The notes: generated by a model not told the origin, from the sequence alone. A stretch of DNA of 59,177 nt from Clostridium sp. C2-6-12 (GCF_009928485.1 NZ_JAABNP010000036.1:1-59177); one strand, 5' to 3'. Shown: positions 9,237-17,276, numbered from the stretch's first letter. Translations and numbers: made by a program.

Positions 9237-10217
9237 GTGGCAATAAATGGAAGCAATAAAGAGTTTCTCTTTGCAACATTTCTAAAGCTAAATAAAGAAA
9301 TAATTGAAGGAGAGCTTGGAGTGAAGATAGATTACCTACATTTAGAAAAGACTTTCAAATCCAGGCGAGTCGATATGAATGGGGCAATTAATGGGAATAA
9401 AGAGAGGTTATTGATTGAATTGCAAACAGATACAAATAGCTATCAAGTCCATTTTAGACAGGTTCAAGAATTAATTGCTATTGCGAATGAAGATGAAGAG
9501 ACTGTGATTGTCTACTGTTCGCTTGGTGCAAAAGAGGATATGATTACAGAGCTTATGCAAACTGTTGTATTTTATTCAGAAAAGAATATAAGGCTTATTT
9601 TTCTAAAAATCAACTCAGATGTTATTCCAATATTGCAAGAAATAAATATTATTGATAAAACATTGCAAATACGAGAATTACAGCGGTTAAAAGATATTGA
9701 TAAAATATTCATAGATAAAAAATCTATAGAAATTAGCAACAATATATCAACAAATCTAATAAAAGAAGAGCAAGAAATTATAAGCTATGAGGAAGAATTA
9801 CTGCTTAGCATTTTGAAACGACTAAGAATTGATTCTAAGGAGATTTCTGTAAATATACACAGATACAAAAATTTAAGTGGAAAGAACTTTGGAATTGGGG
9901 GGAATTATTCAGGAATAACGTACAAGGTGTTAATTAATAAGAAAAATAAAGTAGGGGTAGAGCTTTCTTTTGATAATGAAGGAAAAACGATATACTACAA
10001 ATTGTTAAGAAATAAAGAAATGATAAATGATGAATTTGATTATAACTTAAAATGGGATAAAAATTTTGAAAAAATAGGTATTTATTATCCTATAGCACTA
10101 TTTTATACAGAAAGACAAATGATGATAAACAGGATTTGTAGGGATACAAAGAGGCTTATTATCGGATTTAACAAACATTTAAAGAAGGTAGTAGAAGAGT
10201 TAAAAATCAATACTTAG
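9237..10217 (+). CDS. PD-(D/E)XK-like (DUF4268-type) putative nuclease
   Basis: The 326-residue protein starts at GTG 9237, with AAAGGTG 7 bases upstream. The N-terminal region has the pattern of the restriction-endonuclease fold: RRVDMNGA (D46), then LLIELQTD (E61, Q63), and HFRQVQEL after it. In this E-x-Q subgroup Gln replaces the usual Lys. The C-terminal half (about 190-326) is unrecognised. It sits between two XRE regulators with terminators on both sides, an arrangement seen for controlled toxic or restriction-like genes. The fold call is moderately sure; the role is inferred. Confidence 0.6.
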   Translation: MAINGSNKEFLFATFLKLNKEIIEGELGVKIDYLHLEKTFKSRRVDMNGAINGNKERLLIELQTDTNSYQVHFRQVQELIAIANEDEETVIVYCSLGAKEDMITELMQTVVFYSEKNIRLIFLKINSDVIPILQEINIIDKTLQIRELQRLKDIDKIFIDKKSIEISNNISTNLIKEEQEIISYEEELLLSILKRLRIDSKEISVNIHRYKNLSGKNFGIGGNYSGITYKVLINKKNKVGVELSFDNEGKTIYYKLLRNKEMINDEFDYNLKWDKNFEKIGIYYPIALFYTERQMMINRICRDTKRLIIGFNKHLKKVVEELKINT

Positions 10218-10222
10218 GATTT

Positions 10223-10252
10223 AAACCAGACATAGTTGTCTGGTTTATTTTT
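10223..10252 (+). terminator. terminator between convergent genes
   Basis: AAACCAGACA (10223-10232), TAGT loop, TGTCTGGTTT (10237-10246), then ATTTTTT. The 3' part overlaps the stop codon of the opposing XRE gene. Confidence 0.85.
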
Positions 10253-10577
10253 TGAGATTAGGTAAAACTGTTTTAAAAATCTCATCAATCACCTTTAATT
10301 GTCGTTTAGAAGCATTATTTATATCATCAATTAAATTGTCTTTATTTACATCTATACTGTCATCTCCAAAAACTATATAATCAAGACTGATATTCATTTT
10401 CTTAGCTATCTTTACTAAGGTTTCCAAAGATGGGAGCCTCTCGCTTCTTTCGATTTGCGTGTAAAACGATGTAGATATATTTATGGCTTCTGCGAATTCA
10501 TCACGAGTTAAACCCAAAAATTCCCTGTTCTTTCTAATTCTGTCTCCTAAATATTTCCTGTCAATTGTATAATCCAT
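10245..10577 (-). CDS. XRE-family transcriptional regulator
   Basis: The 110-residue protein has an N-terminal Cro/CI helix-turn-helix (about residues 7-65, EAINISTSFYTQIERSE) and a short tail. The ATG at 10577 has GAGGTGG close upstream; an in-frame GTG nine bases earlier is less likely. It is divergent from the secreted repeat protein at 10720. A perfect inverted repeat at 10595-10614 lies just upstream of its start, which suggests autorepression and possible control of the divergent gene. Confidence 0.88.
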   Translation of the reverse strand: MDYTIDRKYLGDRIRKNREFLGLTRDEFAEAINISTSFYTQIERSERLPSLETLVKIAKKMNISLDYIVFGDDSIDVNKDNLIDDINNASKRQLKVIDEIFKTVLPNLKK

Positions 10578-10594
10578 TAAAACCACCTCGCATA

Positions 10595-10614
10595 TATTAA
10601 CTTTACAGTTAATA
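10595..10614. promoter_or_regulatory. inverted-repeat operator at the divergent promoter region
   Basis: TATTAACT and AGTTAATA are perfect arms separated by TTAC. The position, just upstream of the minus-strand XRE start, suggests that the regulator binds here. Confidence 0.55.
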
Positions 10615-10628
10615 CATAGGTGATAGAA

Positions 10629-10643
10629 TACGCTTAAAGCGTA
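10629..10643. promoter_or_regulatory. palindromic operator shared with the adhesin promoter
   Basis: Perfect palindrome TACGCTTAAAGCGTA, 8 bases before the -35 box. It differs from the copy at 4168-4182 by a compensated base pair, so symmetry is preserved. Confidence 0.65.
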
Positions 10644-10651
10644 AAAAAAGA

Positions 10652-10680
10652 TTGCTTAAAGAACATGTGTAAGCTAAAAT
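10652..10680 (+). promoter_or_regulatory. promoter for the secreted repeat protein
   Basis: TTGCTT (10652-10657), 17-bp spacer, TAAAAT (10675-10680). The layout is the same as the promoter at 4191. Confidence 0.6.
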
Positions 10681-10719
10681 ATAGATATAATAATATAAAA
10701 AGGGAAAATAAGGTGAAAT

Positions 10720-11409
10720 ATGAAGAAGAAATTATTAACATTATTATTAGGTCTTGTTTTATCAACTAACTTTATTATTCAAGCTAATGCTTCATCAGCT
10801 AAAGGGTGGGTGCAATCTTCAACAGGAGCGTGGAGCTATACCAAAACAGATGGTACTAAAGCTACTGGTTGGTTGAAGGATGGAATAGACTGGTATTATT
10901 TCTGGTCTAATGGTGAAATGGCTACTGGTTGGGTTCAAGGTAACGGAACTTGGTATTACTTAGCTTCCAATGGAGCTATGGCTACTAATACTGTAGTTGA
11001 TGGATGTTATTTAGACGCTAATGGTGCATGGACTTCAAGACCAAGTGGAAACATATATACTGGTGCTGAAATTAAGGATAAAGTACGTACTTTAGGATTT
11101 CTTGACGAAAATGGAGGAATGACACTTAATCCAAATGGCGTAAGTGGTTCTGACCAAACTGATTATATGTGTTTTAACGTATTATCTGGAAAGAATGACA
11201 TGAGTATAGGAATTTTATGTACTAATTCAGAAGTAGAGCAAAAAGTTCCAGTTATACTAAATTGGATATTGCCAACACAAGGAAACTATTTAAATTCTGT
11301 ATTGTCAGATAGTAACTTGAAATCTCAAACTCTTGAATTAGATGGAAGAACAGTAACAATAAATTCACAACAAAGGTTCTTAAGTGTTGCTTTCGGACCA
11401 ATAAAATAG
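10720..11409 (+). CDS. secreted protein with GW/YWYYL cell-wall-binding repeats
   Basis: This protein has 229 residues. The signal peptide is residues 1-24, with predicted cleavage after QANA. Three to four GW..YYL repeats (about 28-105) should bind the cell wall, as in choline-binding-type proteins. The C-terminal 120 residues, beginning near GNIYTGAEI, form an unrecognised domain with no obvious catalytic motif. It is co-regulated by design with the large adhesin at 4350 (same palindrome, spacing and -10 box). A structured 3' region follows. Confidence 0.85.
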   Translation: MKKKLLTLLLGLVLSTNFIIQANASSAKGWVQSSTGAWSYTKTDGTKATGWLKDGIDWYYFWSNGEMATGWVQGNGTWYYLASNGAMATNTVVDGCYLDANGAWTSRPSGNIYTGAEIKDKVRTLGFLDENGGMTLNPNGVSGSDQTDYMCFNVLSGKNDMSIGILCTNSEVEQKVPVILNWILPTQGNYLNSVLSDSNLKSQTLELDGRTVTINSQQRFLSVAFGPIK

Positions 11410-11419
11410 GAGAGTAGGA

Positions 11420-11493
11420 TTAAGGTTCAAGCTGTAGAGCTTGGAGAATAGGTTCAAGGATAAGGAGCTAAGGCTCTTGATTTTGAACCTTAA
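11420..11493 (+). terminator. branched 3' RNA structure or terminator
   Basis: TTAAGGTTCAA (11420-11430) pairs perfectly with TTGAACCTTAA (11483-11493). Between them are two small hairpins (GCT/AGC at 11431-11440; GAGC/GCTC at about 11465-11476) and a second GGTTCAAG at 11451. No strong T-run follows, so it may be an RNA-processing or stability element rather than a plain terminator. Confidence 0.4.
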
Positions 11494-11663
11494 ATTCTAT
11501 TTGTAAGGAGAGTTTAAATGGACTTAAGAAAGTGCTAAAAAGACTTAATTATTATATTGCTAACTAAATTGCAATTAGGAATAAAATGTTGTAAATGATA
11601 ATTGTCCAGTGAGCCCCAAAGGCATTTAAAAAGGCTATTTCTTGATAAGGAGGTGAAGTTTAA

Positions 11664-11891
11664 ATGGGTTATAAAGAATCCGTAAAGATATGGAATGATG
11701 GAGAAAAACAGGAATTGCTTAACGATTTCTATGCTGAATTTACATACAATTCCAATAAGATTGAGAATCCAGATACCATGAGGAGTGATGTTCAACATAT
11801 TTTTAAGCCAGAAACTGTCACAAGATTTAGAGTTAATGACATTATAATTAAGCTTTGGAAGACTTTAATGAAACGCAGGAAGACTTTTTGA
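11664..11891 (+). CDS. short protein with Fic inhibitory motif, probable Fic N-terminal remnant
   Basis: The 75-residue protein has a strong ribosome site (AAGGAGGTGAAG). Residues 20-50 resemble the start of Fic-family AMP-transferases: FYAEFTYNSNKIEN followed by an IF segment. It contains SNKIEN (30-35), a match to the Fic inhibitory helix motif (S/T)xxxE(G/N). No HPFxxGNG catalytic motif follows here or in the next gene. It is therefore either a truncated Fic gene whose 3' end was replaced, or a stand-alone antitoxin-like inhibitor. I favour truncation. Confidence 0.5.
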   Translation: MGYKESVKIWNDGEKQELLNDFYAEFTYNSNKIENPDTMRSDVQHIFKPETVTRFRVNDIIIKLWKTLMKRRKTF

Positions 11892-11951
11892 GAAGACAAT
11901 TATATAAAATATGAAATAAATGGTATATTTTAAGAAAGGGGGGGAGAATAA

Positions 11952-12338
11952 ATGGATATAAAACTTGAACAGCAAGATATATGTGAATTTATGAGAAATT
12001 TCTATGACTGGCTAATAAAGATTGCAAGAAAAGACTACGACGAACTTAAGTTTAAGAAATATGAAGATTTTTATGAATATTATGAGCAGGTAGAAAGAGT
12101 ATTTATAGAAAAGAAGCAAGATGTAAGCGATAATGTTAATCTAACTCTTTTAAATAGGGATTCAACCGAAAGATTAAAGGTTATTATATATATAACGAAG
12201 CAAGAATATAAGGTCATATCAGATTTAGACCCAGAAGAAAAAGATTTTAGATACTTTAACGCTTTGCTTGGATGGTATTCAGCTATAGTGGCAGAAATAG
12301 ATATGTGTATTGATAGCTTATTAAACAAACAGACATAG
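11952..12338 (+). CDS. hypothetical protein
   Basis: The 128-residue acidic, helical protein has a good ribosome site (AAAGGGGGGGAG just upstream). The sequence is rich in Tyr, Asp, Glu and Lys, with no membrane segment or known motif. It follows the Fic-like fragment by 60 bases and may share its transcript. Function unknown. Confidence 0.65.
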   Translation: MDIKLEQQDICEFMRNFYDWLIKIARKDYDELKFKKYEDFYEYYEQVERVFIEKKQDVSDNVNLTLLNRDSTERLKVIIYITKQEYKVISDLDPEEKDFRYFNALLGWYSAIVAEIDMCIDSLLNKQT

Positions 12339-12407
12339 ATTAAGAAAAAATAAAAGATAGGGATGATATTTTTGGATAATAATATAATTTGTGAAATTGA
12401 ATATGGC

Positions 12408-12450
12408 AAAAAAACAGTGATTTGAATGTTATCAGATTGCTGTTTTTTTT
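12408..12450 (+). terminator. probable intrinsic terminator
   Basis: An A-run ending in AAACAG pairs with CTGTTTTTTTT around an imperfect inner stem. A run of eight T residues follows CTG. Confidence 0.55.
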
Positions 12451-12500
12451 CGTCTACTATTGGCAACAAGTCCATTAATAATGAGAGGAGGTGGGAAGTT

Positions 12501-12620
12501 ATGTCAGAGATAGTTGCAACAGTAACAATAGCATTAGCGACATTGATTTCAATGACAATTATTGGAGTGTACGCTATTAAAACCATGACAAAGATAGCAA
12601 ACAAAGATAATGATAAGTAG
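12501..12620 (+). CDS. small single-pass membrane peptide
   Basis: The 39-residue peptide starts at ATG 12501, with GAGGAGGTG well placed upstream. Residues 5-29 are hydrophobic (VTIALATLISMTIIGVYAI) and the end is basic and charged (KTMTKIANKDNDK). This form fits small membrane toxins or membrane-protein modulators, but no family is recognised. A longer in-frame start at 12426 lacks a ribosome site. Confidence 0.6.
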   Translation: MSEIVATVTIALATLISMTIIGVYAIKTMTKIANKDNDK

Positions 12621-12721
12621 CAGATATTATTATATTTAAATTTTAGGGAGGTGAATAGAACATATAATTCATCAAATATAGTAAAAAAAATTATAGAGAT
12701 AAAACAATTAATATAGAGTAA

Positions 12722-12736
12722 TTGTTGCGGCCGCAA
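12722..12736. repeat. GC-rich palindrome, copy 1
   Basis: TTGCGGCCGCAA (12725-12736) is a perfect 12-nt palindrome in very A+T-rich DNA. The 13-mer TTGTTGCGGCCGC also occurs at 33589-33601. Confidence 0.5.
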
Positions 12737-12780
12737 TAAAAAATATTACATGATAAAAAAGTTAAATTGAAATTTGCAGG

Positions 12781-12818
12781 TTTATAATGCCTTAGTACAT
12801 AATTATAGGCATTATAAA
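12781..12818. terminator. 12-bp hairpin downstream of the minus-strand gene
   Basis: TTTATAATGCCT (12781-12792) and AGGCATTATAAA (12807-12818) are perfect complements with a 14-base loop. It lies just past the 3' end of the minus-strand gene at 12828. A T-run is lacking, so termination is uncertain. Confidence 0.45.
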
Positions 12819-12827
12819 TACCCATAA

Positions 12828-13118
12828 TTAAGCAAGAAATGATACTTCCGTACTGTAAAAAGTATTATTTTTTATTTCTATGTATATGCAAAAGCAGTTG
12901 CCAATAGAAGTTGTTGAGGTTAGTAATATATATTTTTCATTAAAATTAGTAGTTGTACTATGGATTTTAAGACCAAGCGTAGGCATAATTGCATTAGCTT
13001 CAAATATGATTTCTTCTGTAAGTAAATTACACCTCTGTTTATCTAAGTTTTCTATAGTTAAATTTTGTAGTTTTTTATTAAGTTTATCCTGTATTAAGTA
13101 TAAAGTGTCGCTTATCAT
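12828..13118 (-). CDS. hypothetical protein
   Basis: This 96-residue protein is on the minus strand. The start at 13118 is chosen because AAAGGAG lies 7 bases upstream; a longer frame to 13178 lacks such a site. The N-terminal half is helical (DTLYLIQDKLNKKLQ), the C-terminal half more strand-like. It is one of only four likely minus-strand genes in the window. An overlapping plus-strand frame at 12880 is judged a shadow. Function unknown. Confidence 0.6.
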   Translation of the reverse strand: MISDTLYLIQDKLNKKLQNLTIENLDKQRCNLLTEEIIFEANAIMPTLGLKIHSTTTNFNEKYILLTSTTSIGNCFCIYIEIKNNTFYSTEVSFLA

Positions 13119-13392
13119 TTGTTTCTCCTTTGATGCTATGTTATGTTTGTTTATACTTAAATTATATTTAAAAATCAATAATTTGATAATGCTTTAAGTG
13201 TTCTATAAAGCTTTAGTATAACAATATAGTAAATATAAAATATTTTGTTGCAGATAGTCAATTTTATAGAAACAAACGTTTGGATGTTATAGAATATTAG
13301 TATTAGTTAGATAAGGGTAATAGATGAAATTTATTTAATAGTGTATTAACTATAGAAAAATTTATATATTTAAATAGGGAGGAGAAGTAATT

Positions 13393-13626
13393 ATGGAGAT
13401 GGAGAAATTAATATATGATGAATTGAGGAATATTAAAATTGACGCTTATATTCAAAACGAAATATTAAAAAGGGAACTGGAAGAGAAAGCAAAAGAGGAA
13501 GCAGTTTTTGCGATTATGTCAGAGCAAGTGAGAATTGCATGTAGGCTTATAGGTTTGTTGGAAGATAATGTTATTAGTGAAGTGACGGGAATTTCAGTAT
13601 CACACTTGCAGTGTATGAAAAGTTGA
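13393..13626 (+). CDS. short protein resembling the C-terminal tail of Rpn-type nucleases
   Basis: The 77-residue protein has a strong ribosome site (GGGAGGAGAAG). Residues 15-45 are a charged helix (ILKRELEEKAKEEAV). The end (EDNVISEVTGISVSHL) looks like the small helical tail at the C-terminus of Rpn/PD-(D/E)XK transposase-like proteins. No nuclease domain precedes it. It may be an internally initiated or remnant tail with a DNA-binding role; compare the protein at 37601. Confidence 0.5.
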   Translation: MEMEKLIYDELRNIKIDAYIQNEILKRELEEKAKEEAVFAIMSEQVRIACRLIGLLEDNVISEVTGISVSHLQCMKS

Positions 13627-13653
13627 ATATAGAGTTGAGTGAGACTAAAATAC

Positions 13654-13708
13654 AGGCTATGGTTTAGTAATTAATAGAGATATATTAATTAACAAACCAT
13701 GGCTTTTT
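13654..13708 (+). terminator. long intrinsic terminator
   Basis: A nearly perfect 22-bp stem (13654-13676 with 13683-13704) with a 6-base loop is followed by TTTTTAT. Confidence 0.8.
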
Positions 13709-14234
13709 ATATTAGAAAAATAATAAATATTTATATGTATAAATATTAAAACGCAGAGTATAAAAATAAATTGTCAGAATATTCACAACTACTCTCGAAA
13801 CATAATCCTATATATACTAAGAAAGTTTGATAGTCGTGGCCATAATAAAAAAGATTGTTCTTACGAACAAACATATACCAGTAAAGTATTTGCAGTTGGT
13901 CTGGTATATATGCGTTATATTGGGAAACTATAGATATTTTTTGAATAGTAATCATAAAGTACATAAATATAAAGATGAATGAATTTTAATAATTATACAG
14001 AGTATATGAGAAAGGAATAAGTTGATTAATATTATTGTGGCTATTAATATGGAGTAGTCACAATTTATTACAAGAGATTTACAAACACAGATGAATTTAT
14101 AGCATAGGTTGTCAATGTAGAAACATAAAATAGCAATAATTGTGCATAGGAGTAACTATAGTATGATGATATAACCATTGGTGTATTAAATACAGACAAG
14201 GGTTGTAACATAAGTCAAAAGCTTATTTGATTAT

Positions 14235-14259
14235 ACTCGAACCTGATAGAACCTCGAAA
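14235..14259 (+). repeat. conserved upstream motif, copy 1
   Basis: ACTCGAAC, four variable bases, TAGAACCTC, one variable base, AAA. The same arrangement occurs at 15739-15763. It includes a GAACCT direct repeat with a 10-base period. It lies 65 bases before the TOPRIM gene. Confidence 0.55.
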
Positions 14260-14323
14260 CCATTTAAACCTTTATTGGTAATTGGTAATATATAAAAAAT
14301 ACAAATGATAAAGGAGAAACGAT

Positions 14324-15235
14324 ATGAGTTTACGAGAAAAAGCTAAAAGGGTTGATTTGAAAACATTCATAGAAAGGCAGGGGTATACATTTATTATGGA
14401 AAGTAAAAACCATTACCGATGTATACAAGATAATACTTTGACGGTAACTTATAAATATAAAGATCCTATATATTTTTGGTTTAGTAGAGACCAAGAGGGA
14501 GACATTATTACATGGGTTAGAGAAAATATAACCAATAATGACTACAAAGAAGCGATTAAGTATTTAGCAGATGAATGTGAGGATATAGCTTACTATATTC
14601 CACAGCTTAAAGAGAAAAGTGAAAATGTTCATATAGATATTAAATATTCAGATAATACTAAAAGGGTTTACGCATATTTGGTTAAGACAAGAGGCATTGA
14701 CTCAAAAATTGTAAATGAACTTATAGGAAATGGAAGCATAAGTGAAGATGATAAACATAATGTTGTTTTTCACCACAAGGACAGTAGTGGCAAAATAAAA
14801 GGTGCTGATCTAACAGGAACAAATACATATAAGCGATTCAAAGGAACAGTAAGGAATTCTAACGAAAATTATGGATTTACAATCAAAGTTGGAACTGAAC
14901 CACAAGGTATACTGATCTTTGAGGCCGCAATTGATTTGTTGTCATATTTTCAGTTGAATAAAGGCAATTTAGAAAACTGCTTGCTATTATCTATCGGTGG
15001 TTGCGAAAAAATTAAAATGATTAAAAACTATTTAGATACTTACACGGGGATTGATACCATTATTGTATCATCAGACAATGATGTAGCAGGTAGTCATTGT
15101 GTAAGCAATATTAAATCCATGTACTCAGCGTATCAGGTTATAGATAATAGAGAAGAGCTTATAAAATTAGATGTTAAAGACTTCAATGAACTTTTGCTAA
15201 AGAAGAAGCAAATAGCAAATGGAAAAAATAAATAA
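14324..15235 (+). CDS. DUF3991/TOPRIM primase-like protein
   Basis: This protein has 303 residues. The N-terminal region (about 10-90) resembles the CHC2 primase zinc domain in shape (DLKTFIERQGY, then WFSRDQEGDIITWV) but lacks the zinc cysteines. A DUF3991 segment follows (about 115-175, VKTRGIDSKIVNELI, then GADLTGTN). A TOPRIM domain (about 190-285) has LIFEAAIDLL near 196-205 and SSDNDVAG with DxD near 251-253. These proteins are typical of plasmids and conjugative elements and probably act in primer synthesis or DNA processing. The ribosome site AAAGGAG is good. No downstream polymerase is present. Confidence 0.85.
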   Translation: MSLREKAKRVDLKTFIERQGYTFIMESKNHYRCIQDNTLTVTYKYKDPIYFWFSRDQEGDIITWVRENITNNDYKEAIKYLADECEDIAYYIPQLKEKSENVHIDIKYSDNTKRVYAYLVKTRGIDSKIVNELIGNGSISEDDKHNVVFHHKDSSGKIKGADLTGTNTYKRFKGTVRNSNENYGFTIKVGTEPQGILIFEAAIDLLSYFQLNKGNLENCLLLSIGGCEKIKMIKNYLDTYTGIDTIIVSSDNDVAGSHCVSNIKSMYSAYQVIDNREELIKLDVKDFNELLLKKKQIANGKNK

Positions 15236-15960
15236 TAGAATAATTAACAAACGCCCATGCTTATTAAAAGAAAGTAATGGGTTTTTATTCTTATAGCGTA
15301 ATAGGTATTTGCATTAAATAAATTGGAATATGTTTTGCTTGAATATAAACTTATTCTGGTATTTAAAGACTATAAGAATTTATTATAAGTGGACAAAAAT
15401 ACATTAATAAGTGTAAGCAGGTATATATTAAAGTGAACTTAAGTAAAAAGCTAAAGCGCATAAATTATTTATAAGGTATAAAAGTGCTTTTGCTTAAATG
15501 AATTTCTTTTTTATTCCCATTTGCATTTTTGCATTTAATTTAGAAGTCCTAATCTTAATAAAACTCCAATTAGAGATGTGAAGAATTATTAATATTTCAA
15601 CCTTATATTTGGAGTATGAAATAATTTTAAATTATAAATAAATCGTAGGAGATTAATAATAAAAAGCCAATTAACATTGGAACTACTTATGTAGTTCTTA
15701 ATCAACTTATACTTTAGTTATTACTTAATTTAAGTATTACTCGAACAGTATAGAACCTCTAAAGTATAGATACATTTCTCTCATAATTTTATAATCAAAT
15801 TAATTCAACTCATAAATCAATATTAGTGTGAAGAATATGCTTACGCATATGGTAGTTTCAATTTAAAGATATTGAGATTTAGTTGTTAAAAGATTTGAAA
15901 ACTATTTATGTTATTAGTTCGACCCCTGCAAATGAGAAATTGTAAAATGGAGGAAATCCT
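15236..15960. other. long structured intergenic region
   Basis: No gene is seen in these 725 bases. A weak terminator (CCCAT/ATGGG then TTTTTATT, about 15253-15285) follows the TOPRIM gene. Further on are an AAGC-AAAGC stem near 15450-15495, a GAACTAC-TTAT-GTAGTTC hairpin near 15681-15698, the repeated motif at 15739-15763 enclosed by ATACTTTAG/CTAAAGTAT, and an ATATGC-TTAC-GCATAT hairpin near 15836-15851. This could be a leader, an origin region or a regulatory RNA; no iterons are obvious. Confidence 0.4.
15739..15763 (+). repeat. conserved upstream motif, copy 2
   Basis: Same motif and internal spacing as 14235-14259 (20 of 25 bases identical). It lies about 200 bases before the gene at 15961. 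Confidence 0.55.
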
Positions 15961-17220
15961 ATGATTACTAAGGATAAGATGATAAGTTTAAGTGGAGAAA
16001 AAGATTATGCAGTAGATATAAATGATACTGAATTATTAGAGGAAGCTAACAGTAAACTTTATAATATTAAAAAGCAATATATTGATAGGGTAAAGACAGT
16101 TGTTGCAAACACAAACCAATACAAGATGTATTTAATTAAGAATTTAGAATATATAAAATCACAATTGGTACTTAATATTAATGTGAAAACTACAGAGGAA
16201 GCAGTTAAAGTTTTAAAGGAAAAAGTTGATATGAGGTTACTGTTTGGAATTGATAACCAATATACAGAAGTCTTTGAATCAGAACTGTTCTTTAAGGAAG
16301 CATATTATGAAGGTATAGAAGATACACAAGAAGAAGCAGAAATTTCTATGTCAAATATTATCAATAAGAAGGATGGATTTATAAAGATTAATTATTCCAT
16401 AGAAGAAAATAAAGGATTAGGAATGTGGATGTACCGATTATCTATTTATTCAGCAAAATTGTTAGGATATATTGCAAAAGATAGTGATACTGGAAGGCAA
16501 AGCTATTTTCTAAAGAGCAATTCTGATTTAGATGATCACAGCTATGACATGTACTTTGACATTATTGAGATATATGAAATTTGTAATAAATGTGAAAATC
16601 AATATTCGGCAATTAAGCAGTTATGTGAACTATTAAACATTCAAATTGAATATGAAATAGAGCAATCACATAAATATGAGAGTAACTTAAAGATATTACA
16701 GGAAACCTGCCTATTAGAACAGAGTTATCCAGTATTACATGATTGCCTGAAATATCACTCAGAGTTATTAGAAATAGTAAATATAGAAGGCAAAAAGTAT
16801 ATTAACTATTCGTCTAATAGTTATAAGGGAGAGAATATTTTCACATTTTCTAATGAATTTATTGGCAATAAAGCTGTAAGTATAGGACAAAAAGATAATA
16901 AGATTAAATATGGCAAAGGTACAGTGAATCCAAAGCTAACGCTTTTCTGCTTATTTGGATTATTATATAAAATTCCATTTCAAGAACTACCTAAGAATCA
17001 CAGGCATAAGACTTTTGGATATAACAGAAAAGAGAATTATTATATAGTTCCTCAATATACAGAATCGGTTTTGCTTGAAGCCCAAAACAGGGTCAGAAAA
17101 CTTAAAGAAGCTAAAGTAAAGCCTACTAAGTTTACTGGGGAGAAATGTAAAGTTATATTTGGTGAGGAAATATATAAAAGTGTCTTTGGGAATTATTACA
17201 AGGTAGAGGAAATAGGATAA
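15961..17220 (+). CDS. hypothetical protein, possibly replication-associated
   Basis: The 419-residue, mostly soluble protein starts at ATG 15961 (TGGAGGA upstream). I recognise no family. It has helical N-terminal segments, a central ENKGLGMWMYRLSIYSAKL segment (about 149-167) and a basic C-terminal part (about 335-400). It lies between the TOPRIM protein and the RecD-like helicase and shares an upstream motif with the TOPRIM gene. A role in replication or DNA processing of this replicon is therefore plausible but inferred from position only. Confidence 0.7.
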   Translation: MITKDKMISLSGEKDYAVDINDTELLEEANSKLYNIKKQYIDRVKTVVANTNQYKMYLIKNLEYIKSQLVLNINVKTTEEAVKVLKEKVDMRLLFGIDNQYTEVFESELFFKEAYYEGIEDTQEEAEISMSNIINKKDGFIKINYSIEENKGLGMWMYRLSIYSAKLLGYIAKDSDTGRQSYFLKSNSDLDDHSYDMYFDIIEIYEICNKCENQYSAIKQLCELLNIQIEYEIEQSHKYESNLKILQETCLLEQSYPVLHDCLKYHSELLEIVNIEGKKYINYSSNSYKGENIFTFSNEFIGNKAVSIGQKDNKIKYGKGTVNPKLTLFCLFGLLYKIPFQELPKNHRHKTFGYNRKENYYIVPQYTESVLLEAQNRVRKLKEAKVKPTKFTGEKCKVIFGEEIYKSVFGNYYKVEEIG

Positions 17221-17249
17221 AGATATGAGATTAAAGGATAAATTTAGAG

Positions 17250-17276
17250 GGACTTCATAAGAAGTCCTATTTCTTT
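17250..17276 (+). terminator. intrinsic terminator
   Basis: GGACTTC (17250-17256), ATAA loop, GAAGTCC (17261-17267), then a T-rich tract. Confidence 0.75.

Larger units (their letters stand above)
13627..14323. other. non-coding region rich in hairpins
   Basis: No convincing gene. It contains the terminator at 13654-13708. A TTGTTC-TTAC-GAACAA hairpin lies near 13855, an ATATACCA/TGGTATAT inverted repeat at about 13873-13911, and a TTGTGGCTA/TAGTCACAA stem at about 14035-14065. Last is the repeated motif at 14235-14259 just before the TOPRIM gene. A minus-strand frame at 13746-13964 has no ribosome site. Confidence 0.5.

Noticed and set aside
12880..13197. Plus-strand hydrophobic frame
   Set aside because: No ribosome site; the opposite strand has a clear AAAGGAG-started gene over the same DNA.
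13746..13964. 72-residue minus-strand frame
   Set aside because: No ribosome site and it runs through hairpin-rich non-coding sequence.
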